The notes beneath the pieces were generated by a model. That model was not told the DNA's origin and did no database searches. It saw nothing but the letters and a program-made list of their open reading frames with translations. A stretch of 64,000 nt of DNA, taken from assembly GCF_016863635.1 (NCBI RefSeq), contig NZ_BOPG01000034.1:280497-344496 (forward strand). The letters are read 5' to 3'. A program made the translations under genes and the position numbers. Origin of the DNA: Virgisporangium aurantiacum (GTDB lineage: Bacteria > Actinomycetota > Actinomycetes > Mycobacteriales > Micromonosporaceae). This document shows, one piece after another, positions 28,016-37,500 of this stretch. Within the stretch, counting starts at the first letter, position 1. Every line of letters starts with the position of its first letter.

Positions 28016-28938
28016 CCGACACGGCCTACCACCGGATGGCGCGAGGGTCGGCGGCCGCGTGGTGGCGCACGGCCCTCGGTACCGTCCTGATCCTCGTCGG
28101 GACGCTCGTGCTCGCCGCCGTGCTCTACGCGGCCGCGCTGATCGCCGGCGAGGTCGTGGGCGTCCCCCACGATGGCGACGACTTTCCGATCCTGCCGCCG
28201 CTGGTCGAGGCCGCCCTGACCTTCGCCAGCATCGCGGTCGGCCTCCCGGTCGTGCTGCTGACCGCCCGGCTGCTGCAACGCCGGCCGCCCGGCACGCTGT
28301 CGTCGGTGGCCGGGCGGGTGCGGTGGGGCTGGCTCGGCCGGTGCCTGCCGATCGCGTTCGCGACGATCGCGCTGATGTTCGCGGCGTCGTTCGCTCTCGC
28401 GCCGTTCTTCCCCGAATCCGCCGACGAGACCGACGGCGGCGCCTGGGTGGGCGTCGGGCCGTTCCTCGGCGCGATGCTCGTGATGGTGCTGATCGTGCCG
28501 GTCCAGGCCGCCGCCGAGGAGTACGCGTTCCGCGGGTGGCTGTTGCAGGGGGTCGGCGCGCTGACCCGGTGGCTGTGGCCGGCGATCCTGGTGCAGGCGG
28601 TGCTGTTCGCGGCCGTCCACGGATGGGGCACCCCGTGGGGCTTCGTCGACCTGGTCATCTGGGCGAGCTTCATGGGCTGGGTGACGGTGCGCACCGGTGG
28701 GCTGGAGGCGTCGATCGCGCTGCACACCGCCAACAACCTGCTGTCGATGACGTGGGCCGCGGCGTTCGGCCTCCTCGACGTGGACGAGACGGCGGCCGAC
28801 ATGTCCCTGCTGGGCCTGGCCATCGACATACCCGTGGTGACCGGCTACGCACTCCTGGTCGTCTGGCTGGCCCGTCGGCGCCGCATGCCGACCCGCACCG
28901 CCCCCGCCGCCTCTGACGCCTTGGACGCCGCCGCTTGA
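28012..28938 (+). CDS. CPBP-family intramembrane metalloprotease
   Basis: A 308-residue multi-pass protein of the CPBP (CAAX protease and bacteriocin-processing, Abi) family. The first motif EEYAFRGWLL supplies the two catalytic Glu and Arg, the second is FAAVHG, and the third is HTANNLLSM with a His. About eight helices are predicted by eye. The start is the GTG overlapping the leader B stop. Relatives process prenylated or membrane proteins or give bacteriocin immunity; the substrate here is unknown. The Ala/Pro-rich C-terminus is probably disordered. Confidence 0.9.
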   Translation: MTDTAYHRMARGSAAAWWRTALGTVLILVGTLVLAAVLYAAALIAGEVVGVPHDGDDFPILPPLVEAALTFASIAVGLPVVLLTARLLQRRPPGTLSSVAGRVRWGWLGRCLPIAFATIALMFAASFALAPFFPESADETDGGAWVGVGPFLGAMLVMVLIVPVQAAAEEYAFRGWLLQGVGALTRWLWPAILVQAVLFAAVHGWGTPWGFVDLVIWASFMGWVTVRTGGLEASIALHTANNLLSMTWAAAFGLLDVDETAADMSLLGLAIDIPVVTGYALLVVWLARRRRMPTRTAPAASDALDAAA

Positions 28939-29036
28939 AGGTGTCCTGCGGCACACAGGAGACACCCAGCTTCAGCACACCCCATGTTCAGTTCGGACTG
29001 CGATCGTGATCCAGTCGCCGGCCATTTGGAGGAGCC

Positions 29037-29510
29037 ATGCGGGTGGACCCGAACGTCAGGAACGTCGTGGCACCGACGGGCGGCGCCGTGCGCGTCGTCG
29101 GTGACGCCGGATCGGGCCCCGGTATCGGCCTCGTCGAAGGCCTGATCCGCCACCTACCCTCCGCCTGGACGGTCACCCCGGCCGCCGGCCCGGCCGCCGC
29201 CGGCCCCGACGACCTGGCCCTGCTGGTCTACCCGACCGCCGCCGAGGTGCAGGCCGCCCACCGCGCCCTGGGCGACGGCACCCGCCTGGTGGTACTGATC
29301 GAATCCACCGCCACGGCCGAGCGCGTGGCCGAGGTCCTCGAGGCCGGCGCCGACACCTGCGTACGGGCCGGCTCCGCCGCCGTCCTGGCCGGCCACCTGG
29401 TCGCGTGCCGCCGCCGGGTCGCCGGCCGCGAACCGATGACGCTGCGCATGCGGAACAACCGGTCCCAGGTGGGCGTGAGCCGCCCACTGAGCGCCATCCG
29501 CTCCCGCTGA
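29037..29510 (+). CDS. Receiver-like protein lacking the phosphorylation site
   Basis: A 157-residue protein I do not recognise by name. The alternation of LALLVYPTAAEV, RLVVLIESTATAERVAEVLEAGADTCVRAG and AAVLAGHLVACRRR resembles the strand-helix pattern and the LxxGADxxL motif of response-regulator receiver domains. The acidic pocket and the phospho-acceptor Asp are absent. The ATG has GGAGG 4 bases upstream. It may be a pseudo-receiver or an adaptor. It stands alone between the CPBP gene and a large palindrome. Confidence 0.6.
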   Translation: MRVDPNVRNVVAPTGGAVRVVGDAGSGPGIGLVEGLIRHLPSAWTVTPAAGPAAAGPDDLALLVYPTAAEVQAAHRALGDGTRLVVLIESTATAERVAEVLEAGADTCVRAGSAAVLAGHLVACRRRVAGREPMTLRMRNNRSQVGVSRPLSAIRSR

Positions 29511-29565
29511 GCCGCTCGATCCCCGCGATCGTGGACTCCGTTGATCTCTGAACCAGGGTGTTCCA

Positions 29566-29619
29566 CAACAACGTGGGTGATTTTGTCTGCTGGAGCAGGC
29601 AAAATCACCCACGTTGTTG
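29566..29619. repeat. 54-base near-perfect palindrome
   Basis: Arms of 19 bases (29566-29584 and 29601-29619) are exact inverse complements and hold the core GGGTGATTTT / AAAATCACCC. The 16 bases between continue the pairing with one G-T wobble, leaving only a two-base centre. It lies between two plus-strand genes. There is no T tract directly after it, so it is not a standard terminator. It could be a dispersed hairpin element, a bidirectional RNA hairpin, or a protein-binding site. Confidence 0.8.
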
Positions 29620-29663
29620 CGGCGGCGATGCGTGACAATTCGGTTCCATCGACGCAGCTGGGG

Positions 29664-29694
29664 CTACCGACCGGTAGGCCGCCCGTGGCAGGCT
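29664..29694 (+). promoter_or_regulatory. Palindromic envelope promoter element, copy 1
   Basis: CTACCG-AC-CGGTAG (29664-29677) is followed by 11 bases and CAGGCT (29689-29694), then 7 bases and the ATG of the VWA protein gene. The palindrome covers the -35 position. The same spacing recurs at 32616-32646. It is either an operator overlapping -35 or an activator site. Confidence 0.55.
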
Positions 29695-29701
29695 CTCCCC
29701 C

Positions 29702-31462
29702 ATGTCCGAGAGTGCCGCTGCCACGGCACCAGAGCCGCCATCACAGCCACAGCCCGCAGCTGCCGAGGCGCCGCCGACGAAGACCCGGCGCCGCCTCAGT
29801 TTCCGTGGACGTCCGGTGCCGCCGCCGGTCATCTGGCTCAGTGGCGCCCTGGTGCTCGTGCTCGCCGCGTGGGCGAGCGTCACCTGGATCAACGCTGCCC
29901 TCGGGTCGGAGACGTGCGCCAGCCCGGTGGTGCTCGAAGTGGCCGCCGCACCGGCGCTCGCACCGGCGCTCGGCGATTTGGCCGGGCCGGGCGCGGCCGG
30001 TTCCTGCGCCGAGATCAGGGTGTCCGCACGGGACTCCTCCGCCTACGCCGAGATTCTCGCCAACCCGCCGCCGGGCATCCTGCCGCAGGTGTGGATCCCG
30101 GAGTCGAGCTTCTGGCTCGGCCGGGCGCAGGCCCGCGGCGCGTTCACGATCCCGGAGACCGGCACCTCGATCGCGACCTCGCCGGTGGTCATCGCCCTCA
30201 CCGAGGCGGCCGCCGGCAACCTGGGGTGGCCCGGCCGGCCCGTTCCGTGGGCCGACCTGCTCGGCACCGGCGCAAACCTGCCGGTCGGCATCCCCGACCC
30301 GGCCGCCGACCCGGTCGGGATCGCCGGGCTCATCGGCGTGCAGGCCGCCACGGCGAACCGCTCCGACGCGGGACCCGCCGAGTCGCTGGTGCTGCGCCGG
30401 CTCACGCAGTACGTCGCCCCGCGGGCCGCGGACCTGTACCTGCGTCTGCCGGAAGCGGGCGGCGGCGCCGGCACCCTCCCGGCGTTCCTCACCTCGGAGC
30501 AGGCGCTGCTGCGGCACAACGCGCGCGGCGGAGCGGCGACGTCGCTGGTCGCGTCCTATCCGGGCAGCACGGTGCCGACGCTGGACTTCCCGTACGTCGT
30601 GCTACCGGGAGCGCAGAAGGCGGAGGTGGCGGCCGCCACCGCGTTCCTCGACCGGCTCCTCCGTCCCGATGCCAGGCAGGCCCTGCAGAAGGCCGGCTTC
30701 CGCGACCCCGACGGCACGCCACCCGCGATGAAGGACCCCCAACCGAGCGCCAGCCGCGTGAGCACCGCACCCATCAACCCCGTCGCGATGCCCACCGAGG
30801 ACGACCTCGTGCAGGTGCTCAGCCGGTGGACCGGCGTGCAACTGTCGGCGCGCATCCTCGCGGTCATCGACGTCTCCGGGTCGATGAACGAGCGGACACC
30901 CACCGGGCAGACCCGGCTGTCACTGATGATGCAGGCCGGCCAGGAGGGCGTCGGTCTCCTGCTCGACTCCACCGAACTCGGCATCTGGGTGTTCTCCACC
31001 CGCATGAACGGCACTCTCGACTACCAGGTGCTGGTGCCCACCGGTCCGCTCGCGAACCAGCGCGGACGCATCGTCAGCGCGCTCGGTGCCATCAAGGCGA
31101 AACCCGACGGCGACACCGGCCTCTACGACACGACGCTGGCCGCCTACCAGGAGGCCCGCCGCACCTGGATGCCCGGCCGGATCAACGTCCTCCTGATCGC
31201 CACCGACGGCCGCAACGACGACGACAACAGCATCAGCCGCGCCCAGCTCCTCGCGGAACTGCAGAAGCTCGCCGACCCGCGCCGCCCGCTGCCGATCCTG
31301 TTCATGGGCCTCGGCGACGGCATCGACGTCAACGAGCTGAACGAGATCGCGAAGACGGTCGACGGCCGCGTGTACGTCGCCCGGCAACCGAACGACATCC
31401 GGGGGATCTTCTTCGCCGCCCTGTCCGACTTCGGCTGCCAGCCGCCGTCATGCCGGAAGTGA
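29702..31462 (+). CDS. Membrane-anchored solute-binding/von Willebrand A protein
   Basis: A 586-residue protein. A Pro-rich cytoplasmic tail (1-40) leads into one transmembrane helix (about 42-66). Next comes a roughly 280-residue extracellular region resembling ABC solute-binding proteins (LPQVWIPESSFWLGRAQARG, cut here as LPQVWIPESSFW and LGRAQARG; ATSPVVIALTEAAA). A VWA domain begins at about residue 385 with the metal site DVSGSMN and ATDGRNDDD. Similar fusions occur widely in actinobacteria without known function. It may bind ligands or partner proteins at the cell surface. The ATG is 7 bases after CAGGCT (leaderless) and downstream of the palindromic element. Confidence 0.85.
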   Translation: MSESAAATAPEPPSQPQPAAAEAPPTKTRRRLSFRGRPVPPPVIWLSGALVLVLAAWASVTWINAALGSETCASPVVLEVAAAPALAPALGDLAGPGAAGSCAEIRVSARDSSAYAEILANPPPGILPQVWIPESSFWLGRAQARGAFTIPETGTSIATSPVVIALTEAAAGNLGWPGRPVPWADLLGTGANLPVGIPDPAADPVGIAGLIGVQAATANRSDAGPAESLVLRRLTQYVAPRAADLYLRLPEAGGGAGTLPAFLTSEQALLRHNARGGAATSLVASYPGSTVPTLDFPYVVLPGAQKAEVAAATAFLDRLLRPDARQALQKAGFRDPDGTPPAMKDPQPSASRVSTAPINPVAMPTEDDLVQVLSRWTGVQLSARILAVIDVSGSMNERTPTGQTRLSLMMQAGQEGVGLLLDSTELGIWVFSTRMNGTLDYQVLVPTGPLANQRGRIVSALGAIKAKPDGDTGLYDTTLAAYQEARRTWMPGRINVLLIATDGRNDDDNSISRAQLLAELQKLADPRRPLPILFMGLGDGIDVNELNEIAKTVDGRVYVARQPNDIRGIFFAALSDFGCQPPSCRK

Positions 31463-32563
31463 TCAGCGCAGCGCGGCCACCAGCCGGGCGAGCAGGTCGG
31501 CCGCTGCGGCGGCGGTGAAGTCGCGGCGGCGGGCACGCACCGTCAGAGCCGTCGCCGCGGTGGTGCTCACCACGCCGACCGCCACCCCGGACGGCCCGCT
31601 GGGCTGCGGGTAGAACGTAAGCGACGCCACCGGCCCGCCGATCTCCACCGCGCCGAGGTTGGAGACCAGGAACGTGGCGCCCAGCCGCCGGGCGAGCACC
31701 CGCGCGCCCAGGCGCACCACGACGTTGCGCGACGGCGGGAAGTCGGGTTCGAGTACCTGGTTCTCGAGCATCGTCCGGACCAGCGAGCGATCCGCTCCGG
31801 GTGGCAGCCGCAGCCGGAGGTACGCTGCCCGGTGCTCCGGGGTGAGATCGTCGCCGTCGCGGCGGGACGCCCCGATGGCCGCCACCACGCGGCCGTGCCG
31901 CCCCCCGTTCCAGTCCTGGACCACCGCCACCGCGGCGGCGGTCACCGCGGCGGTGCCGGCGCGCAGCCGGGGCAGCCGCTCCGCCACCAGGACCTCGCCC
32001 CGGCCATCCGGCCGGGCCGGCGGGACCGCGCGCACCCGCGTCGGCGGCGCGAAGACGGCCTCGCCGACCCGGCGGGCGGCGGCCAGTGCGAACGAGGGGG
32101 CGATGACCCGATCACGCATCCCCACGACGTTCGTCCGCACCGGCTGGTCGACAGCCGCGCCGAGCAGGGCGAGCAGGCCGAGGCCGTCGACCGCACCGTG
32201 GTGCCCGGCCAGCAGCAGCACCGGAGGGGACCCGACGAGGGCGGCCCGGACCAGCGGTTCACGCCCGTCGTACGGGCGCCCCGCGAAGTCGTCGCGCACC
32301 TCGTCCGGCCGGCCGGTGGCGACGACGGATGGCGCGCCACCGAGGTGCGGGTACCGCGCGGAGAGAGCGGCCAGGCGGGCATGCAGCGTTCCGGCCTCGA
32401 TCGGCTCGCTCAGGTCGGCCTGGAGCACGATGCTCCACGGCACGGTCGGATCGCCGTACAGGCCCACGGTCGCGCGGGCGCGCAGCCAGGCCTCGTGGGC
32501 TGAGCTGGAATCGCGGCCGGGAACGCGGCCGGGGTCGCGTTCGACCGGCTCGCCGCTGTGCAC
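31463..32563 (-). CDS. Condensation/WS-DGAT-like acyltransferase
   Basis: A 366-residue protein with the chloramphenicol-acetyltransferase/condensation fold motif HHxxxDG as GHHGAVDGLG (about residue 123). A late SNLGAVEIGG resembles the structural motif near the second half of WS/DGAT and PapA enzymes. It probably transfers a long acyl group to an alcohol, forming a wax ester, triacylglycerol or glycolipid ester. The GTG start is 7 bases after TATCCT, so the message is probably leaderless. Its place beside envelope genes recalls Rv0221, a WS/DGAT gene next to the Rv0224c-Rv0227c group in M. tuberculosis. The stop abuts the VWA gene stop. Confidence 0.78.
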   Translation of the reverse strand: MHSGEPVERDPGRVPGRDSSSAHEAWLRARATVGLYGDPTVPWSIVLQADLSEPIEAGTLHARLAALSARYPHLGGAPSVVATGRPDEVRDDFAGRPYDGREPLVRAALVGSPPVLLLAGHHGAVDGLGLLALLGAAVDQPVRTNVVGMRDRVIAPSFALAAARRVGEAVFAPPTRVRAVPPARPDGRGEVLVAERLPRLRAGTAAVTAAAVAVVQDWNGGRHGRVVAAIGASRRDGDDLTPEHRAAYLRLRLPPGADRSLVRTMLENQVLEPDFPPSRNVVVRLGARVLARRLGATFLVSNLGAVEIGGPVASLTFYPQPSGPSGVAVGVVSTTAATALTVRARRRDFTAAAAADLLARLVAALR

Positions 32564-32613
32564 GCGCGACAGGATAGCAACCGAGCGGATCGAGACGATT
32601 TGTAATCGGCGAC

Positions 32614-32646
32614 GGCTACCGATCGGTAGCCGCGGCATGGCAGGCT
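32614..32646. promoter_or_regulatory. Palindromic envelope promoter element, copy 2
   Basis: GGCTACCGATCGGTAGCC (32614-32631) is a perfect 18-base palindrome between the divergent acyltransferase and GT-C-like genes. On the plus strand the 14-base core is followed by 11 bases, CAGGCT (32641-32646), 6 bases and the ATG, as in copy 1. On the minus strand TACAAA also sits 11 bases from the core, so both directions could be controlled. Confidence 0.6.
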
Positions 32647-32652
32647 CCCTGC

Positions 32653-34578
32653 ATGTCGGAAACCGCCGGCCTCGTCGCGCCACCCCATCCGGCCCCGGGC
32701 CGGCGCGAGGGTTGGCTGGCCCGGTGGTACGGCACCGACCCGGTGCGGGCGGCGGCCATCGGCCTGATCGCCGTCCACCTGGTGATCCGGGCCCAGGTCG
32801 GCGCCGGCGGCTACCTGGTCTACGACGACTTCTCGCTGGCCTGGCGCGCGGCCGAGCTGGACCTGTTCCCCGACCTGATGTTCTTCGTGTACAACAACCA
32901 CCTGATGCCGGGCACGATGCTCGTCACCTGGGTGGTCACCACCGCCTGGCCGATGTCGTACCCGCCGTACCTGGTCGTGATGCTCGCCGGCCAGGCCGTG
33001 CTGGCGGTCGCGTTCTATCGGCTGCTGCGGCTGGTGCTGCCGGCGACCTGGGGCGTGCTGATCCCGCTGGCGATGTTCCTGTTCAGCCCGCTCACGCTGG
33101 AGGCGACGGCCTGGTGGGCGGTCGGCGGGTCGCAGCTCGGCATGCTCCTGGCGCTGGTGCTCGCGCTCGGCGCACAGGTGAAGTACGCCCGCACCCGCCG
33201 CACCCGGCACCTTGTCTCGCTGGGCCTGTCCTTCGCGCTGGGAGTGCTGTTCTTCGAGAAGACGTTGCTCCTCGCGCCGATTGTCTTCCTCTTCACCGCC
33301 TGCCTGCTGGTCAGCGGTGGCCCGGTGCGCAGCACCGTCGAGACGGTGCGCCGGTTCTGGCGCTCGTGGCTGGTGCTCGGTGCGCTCGCCGGCGGCTACG
33401 TGATGCTGTACCTCGCGCTGGCGCCCTCGGGCGCCCGCCAGCCCGCCAACACCGGTGAGGTCGTGACGTTCGCCCGCGAGATCGTGGGTACGACGCTGCT
33501 GCCCGGCCTGATCGGTGGCCCGTGGCGCTGGATCGACGTCGGCGAGGGGCCGCCGCTCACCGCGACGCCCGAGGTGCTGCGATGGGCGACCTGGGCCGCG
33601 TTCGCCACCCTGGTGATCGTCACGGTGAGCCGCCGCCGGATCGCCGCCCGCGCCTGGTTGCTGCTCGCCCTCGACATGACCATGACCGTCGTGCTGCTCG
33701 CCACCACCCGCCTCGGCGGTATCTACAGCCCGGCCGCGGGGTTGACCACCCGGTACGTCACCGACGTGGGGCTCGTCGGCGCGCTCTGCGTCGGGGTCGC
33801 GCTCTTCGGCCTCGCCCCCGCACCAGCGGCGGCCGCGGCAGAAGCCACGCCGGAAACCACGCCGGAAACCACACCGGAACCCGCGCCGGTGGACGCGCCG
33901 GCAACCGCGCCGACGAGGCCGGACGGGCGGCGCGTCGCCGCCGCGGCCGCGCTCGTGGCGGCGCTTGTGCTGCTGGTCGGCAGCGGCGGGTGGACGTCGG
34001 CGCGCTTCGGCGACGACTGGAAGCACAAGGTGGGCCGCGAATACCTGGCCACCGTGCGGGCCGAACTGGCGCAGGCGCCGCGCAACGAGGTGTTCTTGGA
34101 CGCGGTCGTTCCGGACTGGGTCATGCCGGGCGTGTCCGCGCCGGACAACCTCCAGTCCCACATGTTCCGGTTCCTGGAGCCACGGCCGCAGTTCGTCACC
34201 GCCGCCGAGAATCCACGGATGTTCAACGACCAGGGCCACATCCGGCCGGTGCAGATCGACGGCGTGACCAACCGTCCCGGCCCGGAACCCAACTGCGGCT
34301 ACAAGGCGACCGGCGGCCGCACCGCCCGCGTCGAGCTGCAGAAGGACGTGTTCGCCTGGAGATGGGCGATCCGGGTCGTCTACCTGAGCGGGGGCGACGC
34401 GCCGGCGGTCGTCTCCTTCGGCAGCACCGTCACGCGGTTCCAGATCCGGCACGGGGTGAACCAGATCGTGATCGTCGTCGGCGGCGGTGGAGACCACGTC
34501 AACCTGACGATCCTCGACCCGAACGTGACGGCGTGCACCAACGAGGTGACCGTCGGAACGCCGAGGCCCCAACCATGA
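32653..34578 (+). CDS. Large multi-pass membrane protein, putative GT-C glycosyltransferase
   Basis: A 641-residue protein with about ten helices and an extracytoplasmic C-terminal domain of about 200 residues (after about 440). The first outer loop contains LVYDDFSLAWRA, with an Asp pair placed as in lipid-linked-sugar-dependent GT-C enzymes. A Pro/Thr/Ala-rich stretch (repeated TPETTPE) separates two halves. I do not recognise a specific family. It ends 13 bases before the AftD-type gene, so they likely form an operon and share an envelope glycan pathway. CAGGCT 6 bases before the ATG suggests a leaderless start. Confidence 0.75.
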   Translation: MSETAGLVAPPHPAPGRREGWLARWYGTDPVRAAAIGLIAVHLVIRAQVGAGGYLVYDDFSLAWRAAELDLFPDLMFFVYNNHLMPGTMLVTWVVTTAWPMSYPPYLVVMLAGQAVLAVAFYRLLRLVLPATWGVLIPLAMFLFSPLTLEATAWWAVGGSQLGMLLALVLALGAQVKYARTRRTRHLVSLGLSFALGVLFFEKTLLLAPIVFLFTACLLVSGGPVRSTVETVRRFWRSWLVLGALAGGYVMLYLALAPSGARQPANTGEVVTFAREIVGTTLLPGLIGGPWRWIDVGEGPPLTATPEVLRWATWAAFATLVIVTVSRRRIAARAWLLLALDMTMTVVLLATTRLGGIYSPAAGLTTRYVTDVGLVGALCVGVALFGLAPAPAAAAAEATPETTPETTPEPAPVDAPATAPTRPDGRRVAAAAALVAALVLLVGSGGWTSARFGDDWKHKVGREYLATVRAELAQAPRNEVFLDAVVPDWVMPGVSAPDNLQSHMFRFLEPRPQFVTAAENPRMFNDQGHIRPVQIDGVTNRPGPEPNCGYKATGGRTARVELQKDVFAWRWAIRVVYLSGGDAPAVVSFGSTVTRFQIRHGVNQIVIVVGGGGDHVNLTILDPNVTACTNEVTVGTPRPQP

Positions 34579-34591
34579 TCGACGTGCGCCC

Positions 34592-37500
34592 GTGACGAAC
34601 CGCCCCACCGCACGGCTGCGTGGCGCGGTCGACGCCGTGCGCCGGCGCCCGCTGACGGTCGCCAGCCTGCTCACCCTGGTAGCGATCTCGTTCATCCAGC
34701 GGCCGGGCCGGATCACCTTCGACACCAAACTGGACCTGACCGTGAACCCGGCTGGGCTCATGGAGCGCTCGCTGCACCTGTGGAACCCGATGGCCACCTC
34801 CGGCGAGTTGCAGAACCAGGCGTACGGCTACCTGTTCCCGATGGGGCCGTTCTTCGCCGCCGGGCAGGCGCTGGGCGTCCCGATGTGGATCACGCAGCGG
34901 CTGTGGTGCGCGCTGGTGCTGTGCCTGGCGTTCGGCGGCGTCCTGCTGGTGGCCCGGGCCCTCGGCGTCGGCTCTCCCGGCGGCGAGCCCGGCCGACCCG
35001 GTGAACCCGGTGAGTCCGGAAGCTCCGCCCTGCGGCCCGCGGACGTCGCCCAGCACCTCGGCGCGTTGGCGTACGCGTTGGCGCCGCGGATGCTCACCGA
35101 GATCGGCCCGGTGTCCGCCGAGATGCTGCCGGCCGCTCTCCTCCCGTGGGTACTGCTGCCCCTGATCCGCATCCGGGCACCGCGCCGGGCGGCGGCGCTG
35201 TCCGGCCTCGCCGTGCTCTGCATGGGTGGCGTCAACGCCGCGATCGTCGCCGCGGTGCTGGTGCTGCCCGCGCTGTGGCTGCTGACCCGCCCCGTCACGC
35301 GCCGGCACCTCGCGCTTGTCGCCTGGTGGATCGTCTCGATCGCCGGCTGCGTGCTGTGGTGGATGCTGCCGCTGGTGCTGCTCGGCCGGTACAGCCTGCC
35401 GTTCCTCACCTACATCGAGTCGGCGGCGAACACGACGGGCGTCGTGTCACTGTTCCAGGCGGTGCGGGGCACGAACCAGTGGGTCGCGTACGTGGTCGAG
35501 GGCGAACCGTGGTGGCCAGCCGGTTTCCTGCTCGTCGACAACCCGGTGCTGATGGCCGCCACGATGGCCCTCGCCGCTGCCGGCCTGGCCGGGCTCGCCG
35601 CGCGGGGCCTGCCGGAACGCCGGTTCCTGGTGCTCGGAACGCTCGCCGGCCTGACCCTGATCACGGTGGGGTTCGTCGGCGCGCTCGACTCGCCGCTCTC
35701 CCACGCCACCCGCCACCTCCTCGACGGCCCGCTCGCGCCGCTGCGCAACGTGCACAAGTTCGAGCCGGTGCTCCGGTTGCCCCTCGCCCTGGGCCTGATG
35801 CACGCGTTGACCCGGGTGCCCGCCGGCGCGTTCCGCCGCGTCCCGGTGCGCTACCACCGGGTCGCTCAGGCCACCGCGCTGCTGCTGGTGACCGTCGTGG
35901 CCGCGCCCGCCTGGATGATCGCCCTGCGGCCCGGTCCCGGTTGGAGCGACCTGCCCGGCTACTGGCGGCAGGCCGCCGGCTGGCTCGCGGCCCAGGACCG
36001 GGACGCCCGCACCCTGCTCGTGCCCGGCACCGGCTTCGGGCAGTACGCCTGGGGCCGGACCATCGACGAGCCGATCCAGCCGCTCGCCGGCGCGCCGTGG
36101 GCGCTGCGGAGCCAGGTCCCGCTCGGCTCGGAGGGCAACACCCGGGTCATGGACACGGTCGAGGAGGTCCTCGCCGGCGGCCGGGGCTCGCCCGGGCTCG
36201 CCGGTTACCTGGCCCGCAACGGTTACAGCTACCTGTTGCTGCGCAACGACATCGACCGCTCCCGGCCCGACATCCCGCCGATCACGGTGATCCGGCAGGC
36301 GCTCGCGCGCTCCCCGGGGCTACGCCTCGTGAAGGAGTTCGGGCCGCAGCTCGCCCCGCCGGACGAGACCCGCAGCCCGGTCGACTACGGCGAGCAGCCG
36401 CCCCGGCTCATCGAGATCTACGCGGTCGGCGAGCGGGTGCCGACGGTCCGCGCGGTGCCGACGGCCGAGGTCGCGACCGTCAGCGGCGGCCCGGAATCGC
36501 TGCTGCCGCTGCTCGAACAGGACCTGATCAGCGCCGACCGGCCCGCTCTGCTCGCCGGCGACCGCGACGAGGACCAGCCACAGGCGACCGGTCCCTGGCT
36601 GGTCACCGACGGGCTGCGCCGCCGGGAACGCAACGTCGGCCGGGTGCGGGACAACGTCAGCCAGACGTTCACCGCGGCCGAGAACTCCCGCCAGGGCCGG
36701 ACCGCGCTCGACATCCTGCCGTTCCCCGGCGAGGAGCATCAGACCACGGCCGTCTACCAGGGCGTCCGCGCCGTCACCGCCTCGACCGCGGCGAGCTTCG
36801 CCGACGCGCCGACCGGCACCGAGCCGTCGCGGCTGCCGTTCGCCGCGATCGACGGCGACCCGGCGACGGCCTGGGTGAGCGCGTCCCTCGACGGGCCTGT
36901 GGGCCAGTGGCTGGAGGTGGCGCTGGACACTCCGCGCCGGATCCCCGAGGTCCGCCTCAGGTTCGTCGACGACGTGCGGGTGGGCTGGCAGGTCACCCGG
37001 TTCCGCCTCACCACCGACCGCGGCTCCGTCGAACACGACGTGACACCGGGCGCGGAAGGCGTCTACGCGACGCCGGCCGGCCTGGCGACGACCGTGCGGG
37101 TCACGGTGCTCTCGGTCACGGGCGGGCGCACCACCGGCAACGTCGGCATTCACGAACTCGGGCTACCCGGGGTCGGTACCAGCCGGGCGCTGCGGGTGCC
37201 CGTCGACCAGAGCGCCGCCGCGGACGCGCCGGGGTACGCGTTCAGCCGCGGCCACTATCCCCGCGGGGCCTGCTACCCGGCGGCGAACGAGGGCAACGCG
37301 GTCCGCTGCGACCCCCTGCTGGCCCGCACCGGCGAGGAGGCGCACGGCCTGGACCGGCTGTTCCGCACCCCGCGGCCGGCCCGCTACGGCCTGACCGTGA
37401 CCGCGGTGCCGCGTCCCGGCGCCTTGCCGCCGCTGGTCCCGGCGCTGCTGGAGGCCGACGCATCCTCGTCGCTGTCCGGCGACCCACGGGTCGGGCCGTT

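Noticed and set aside
28940..28966. A terminator hairpin after the CPBP gene
   Set aside because: The stem GGTGTC/GACACC is broken by a two-base bulge and has no T tract; too weak to list as a feature.
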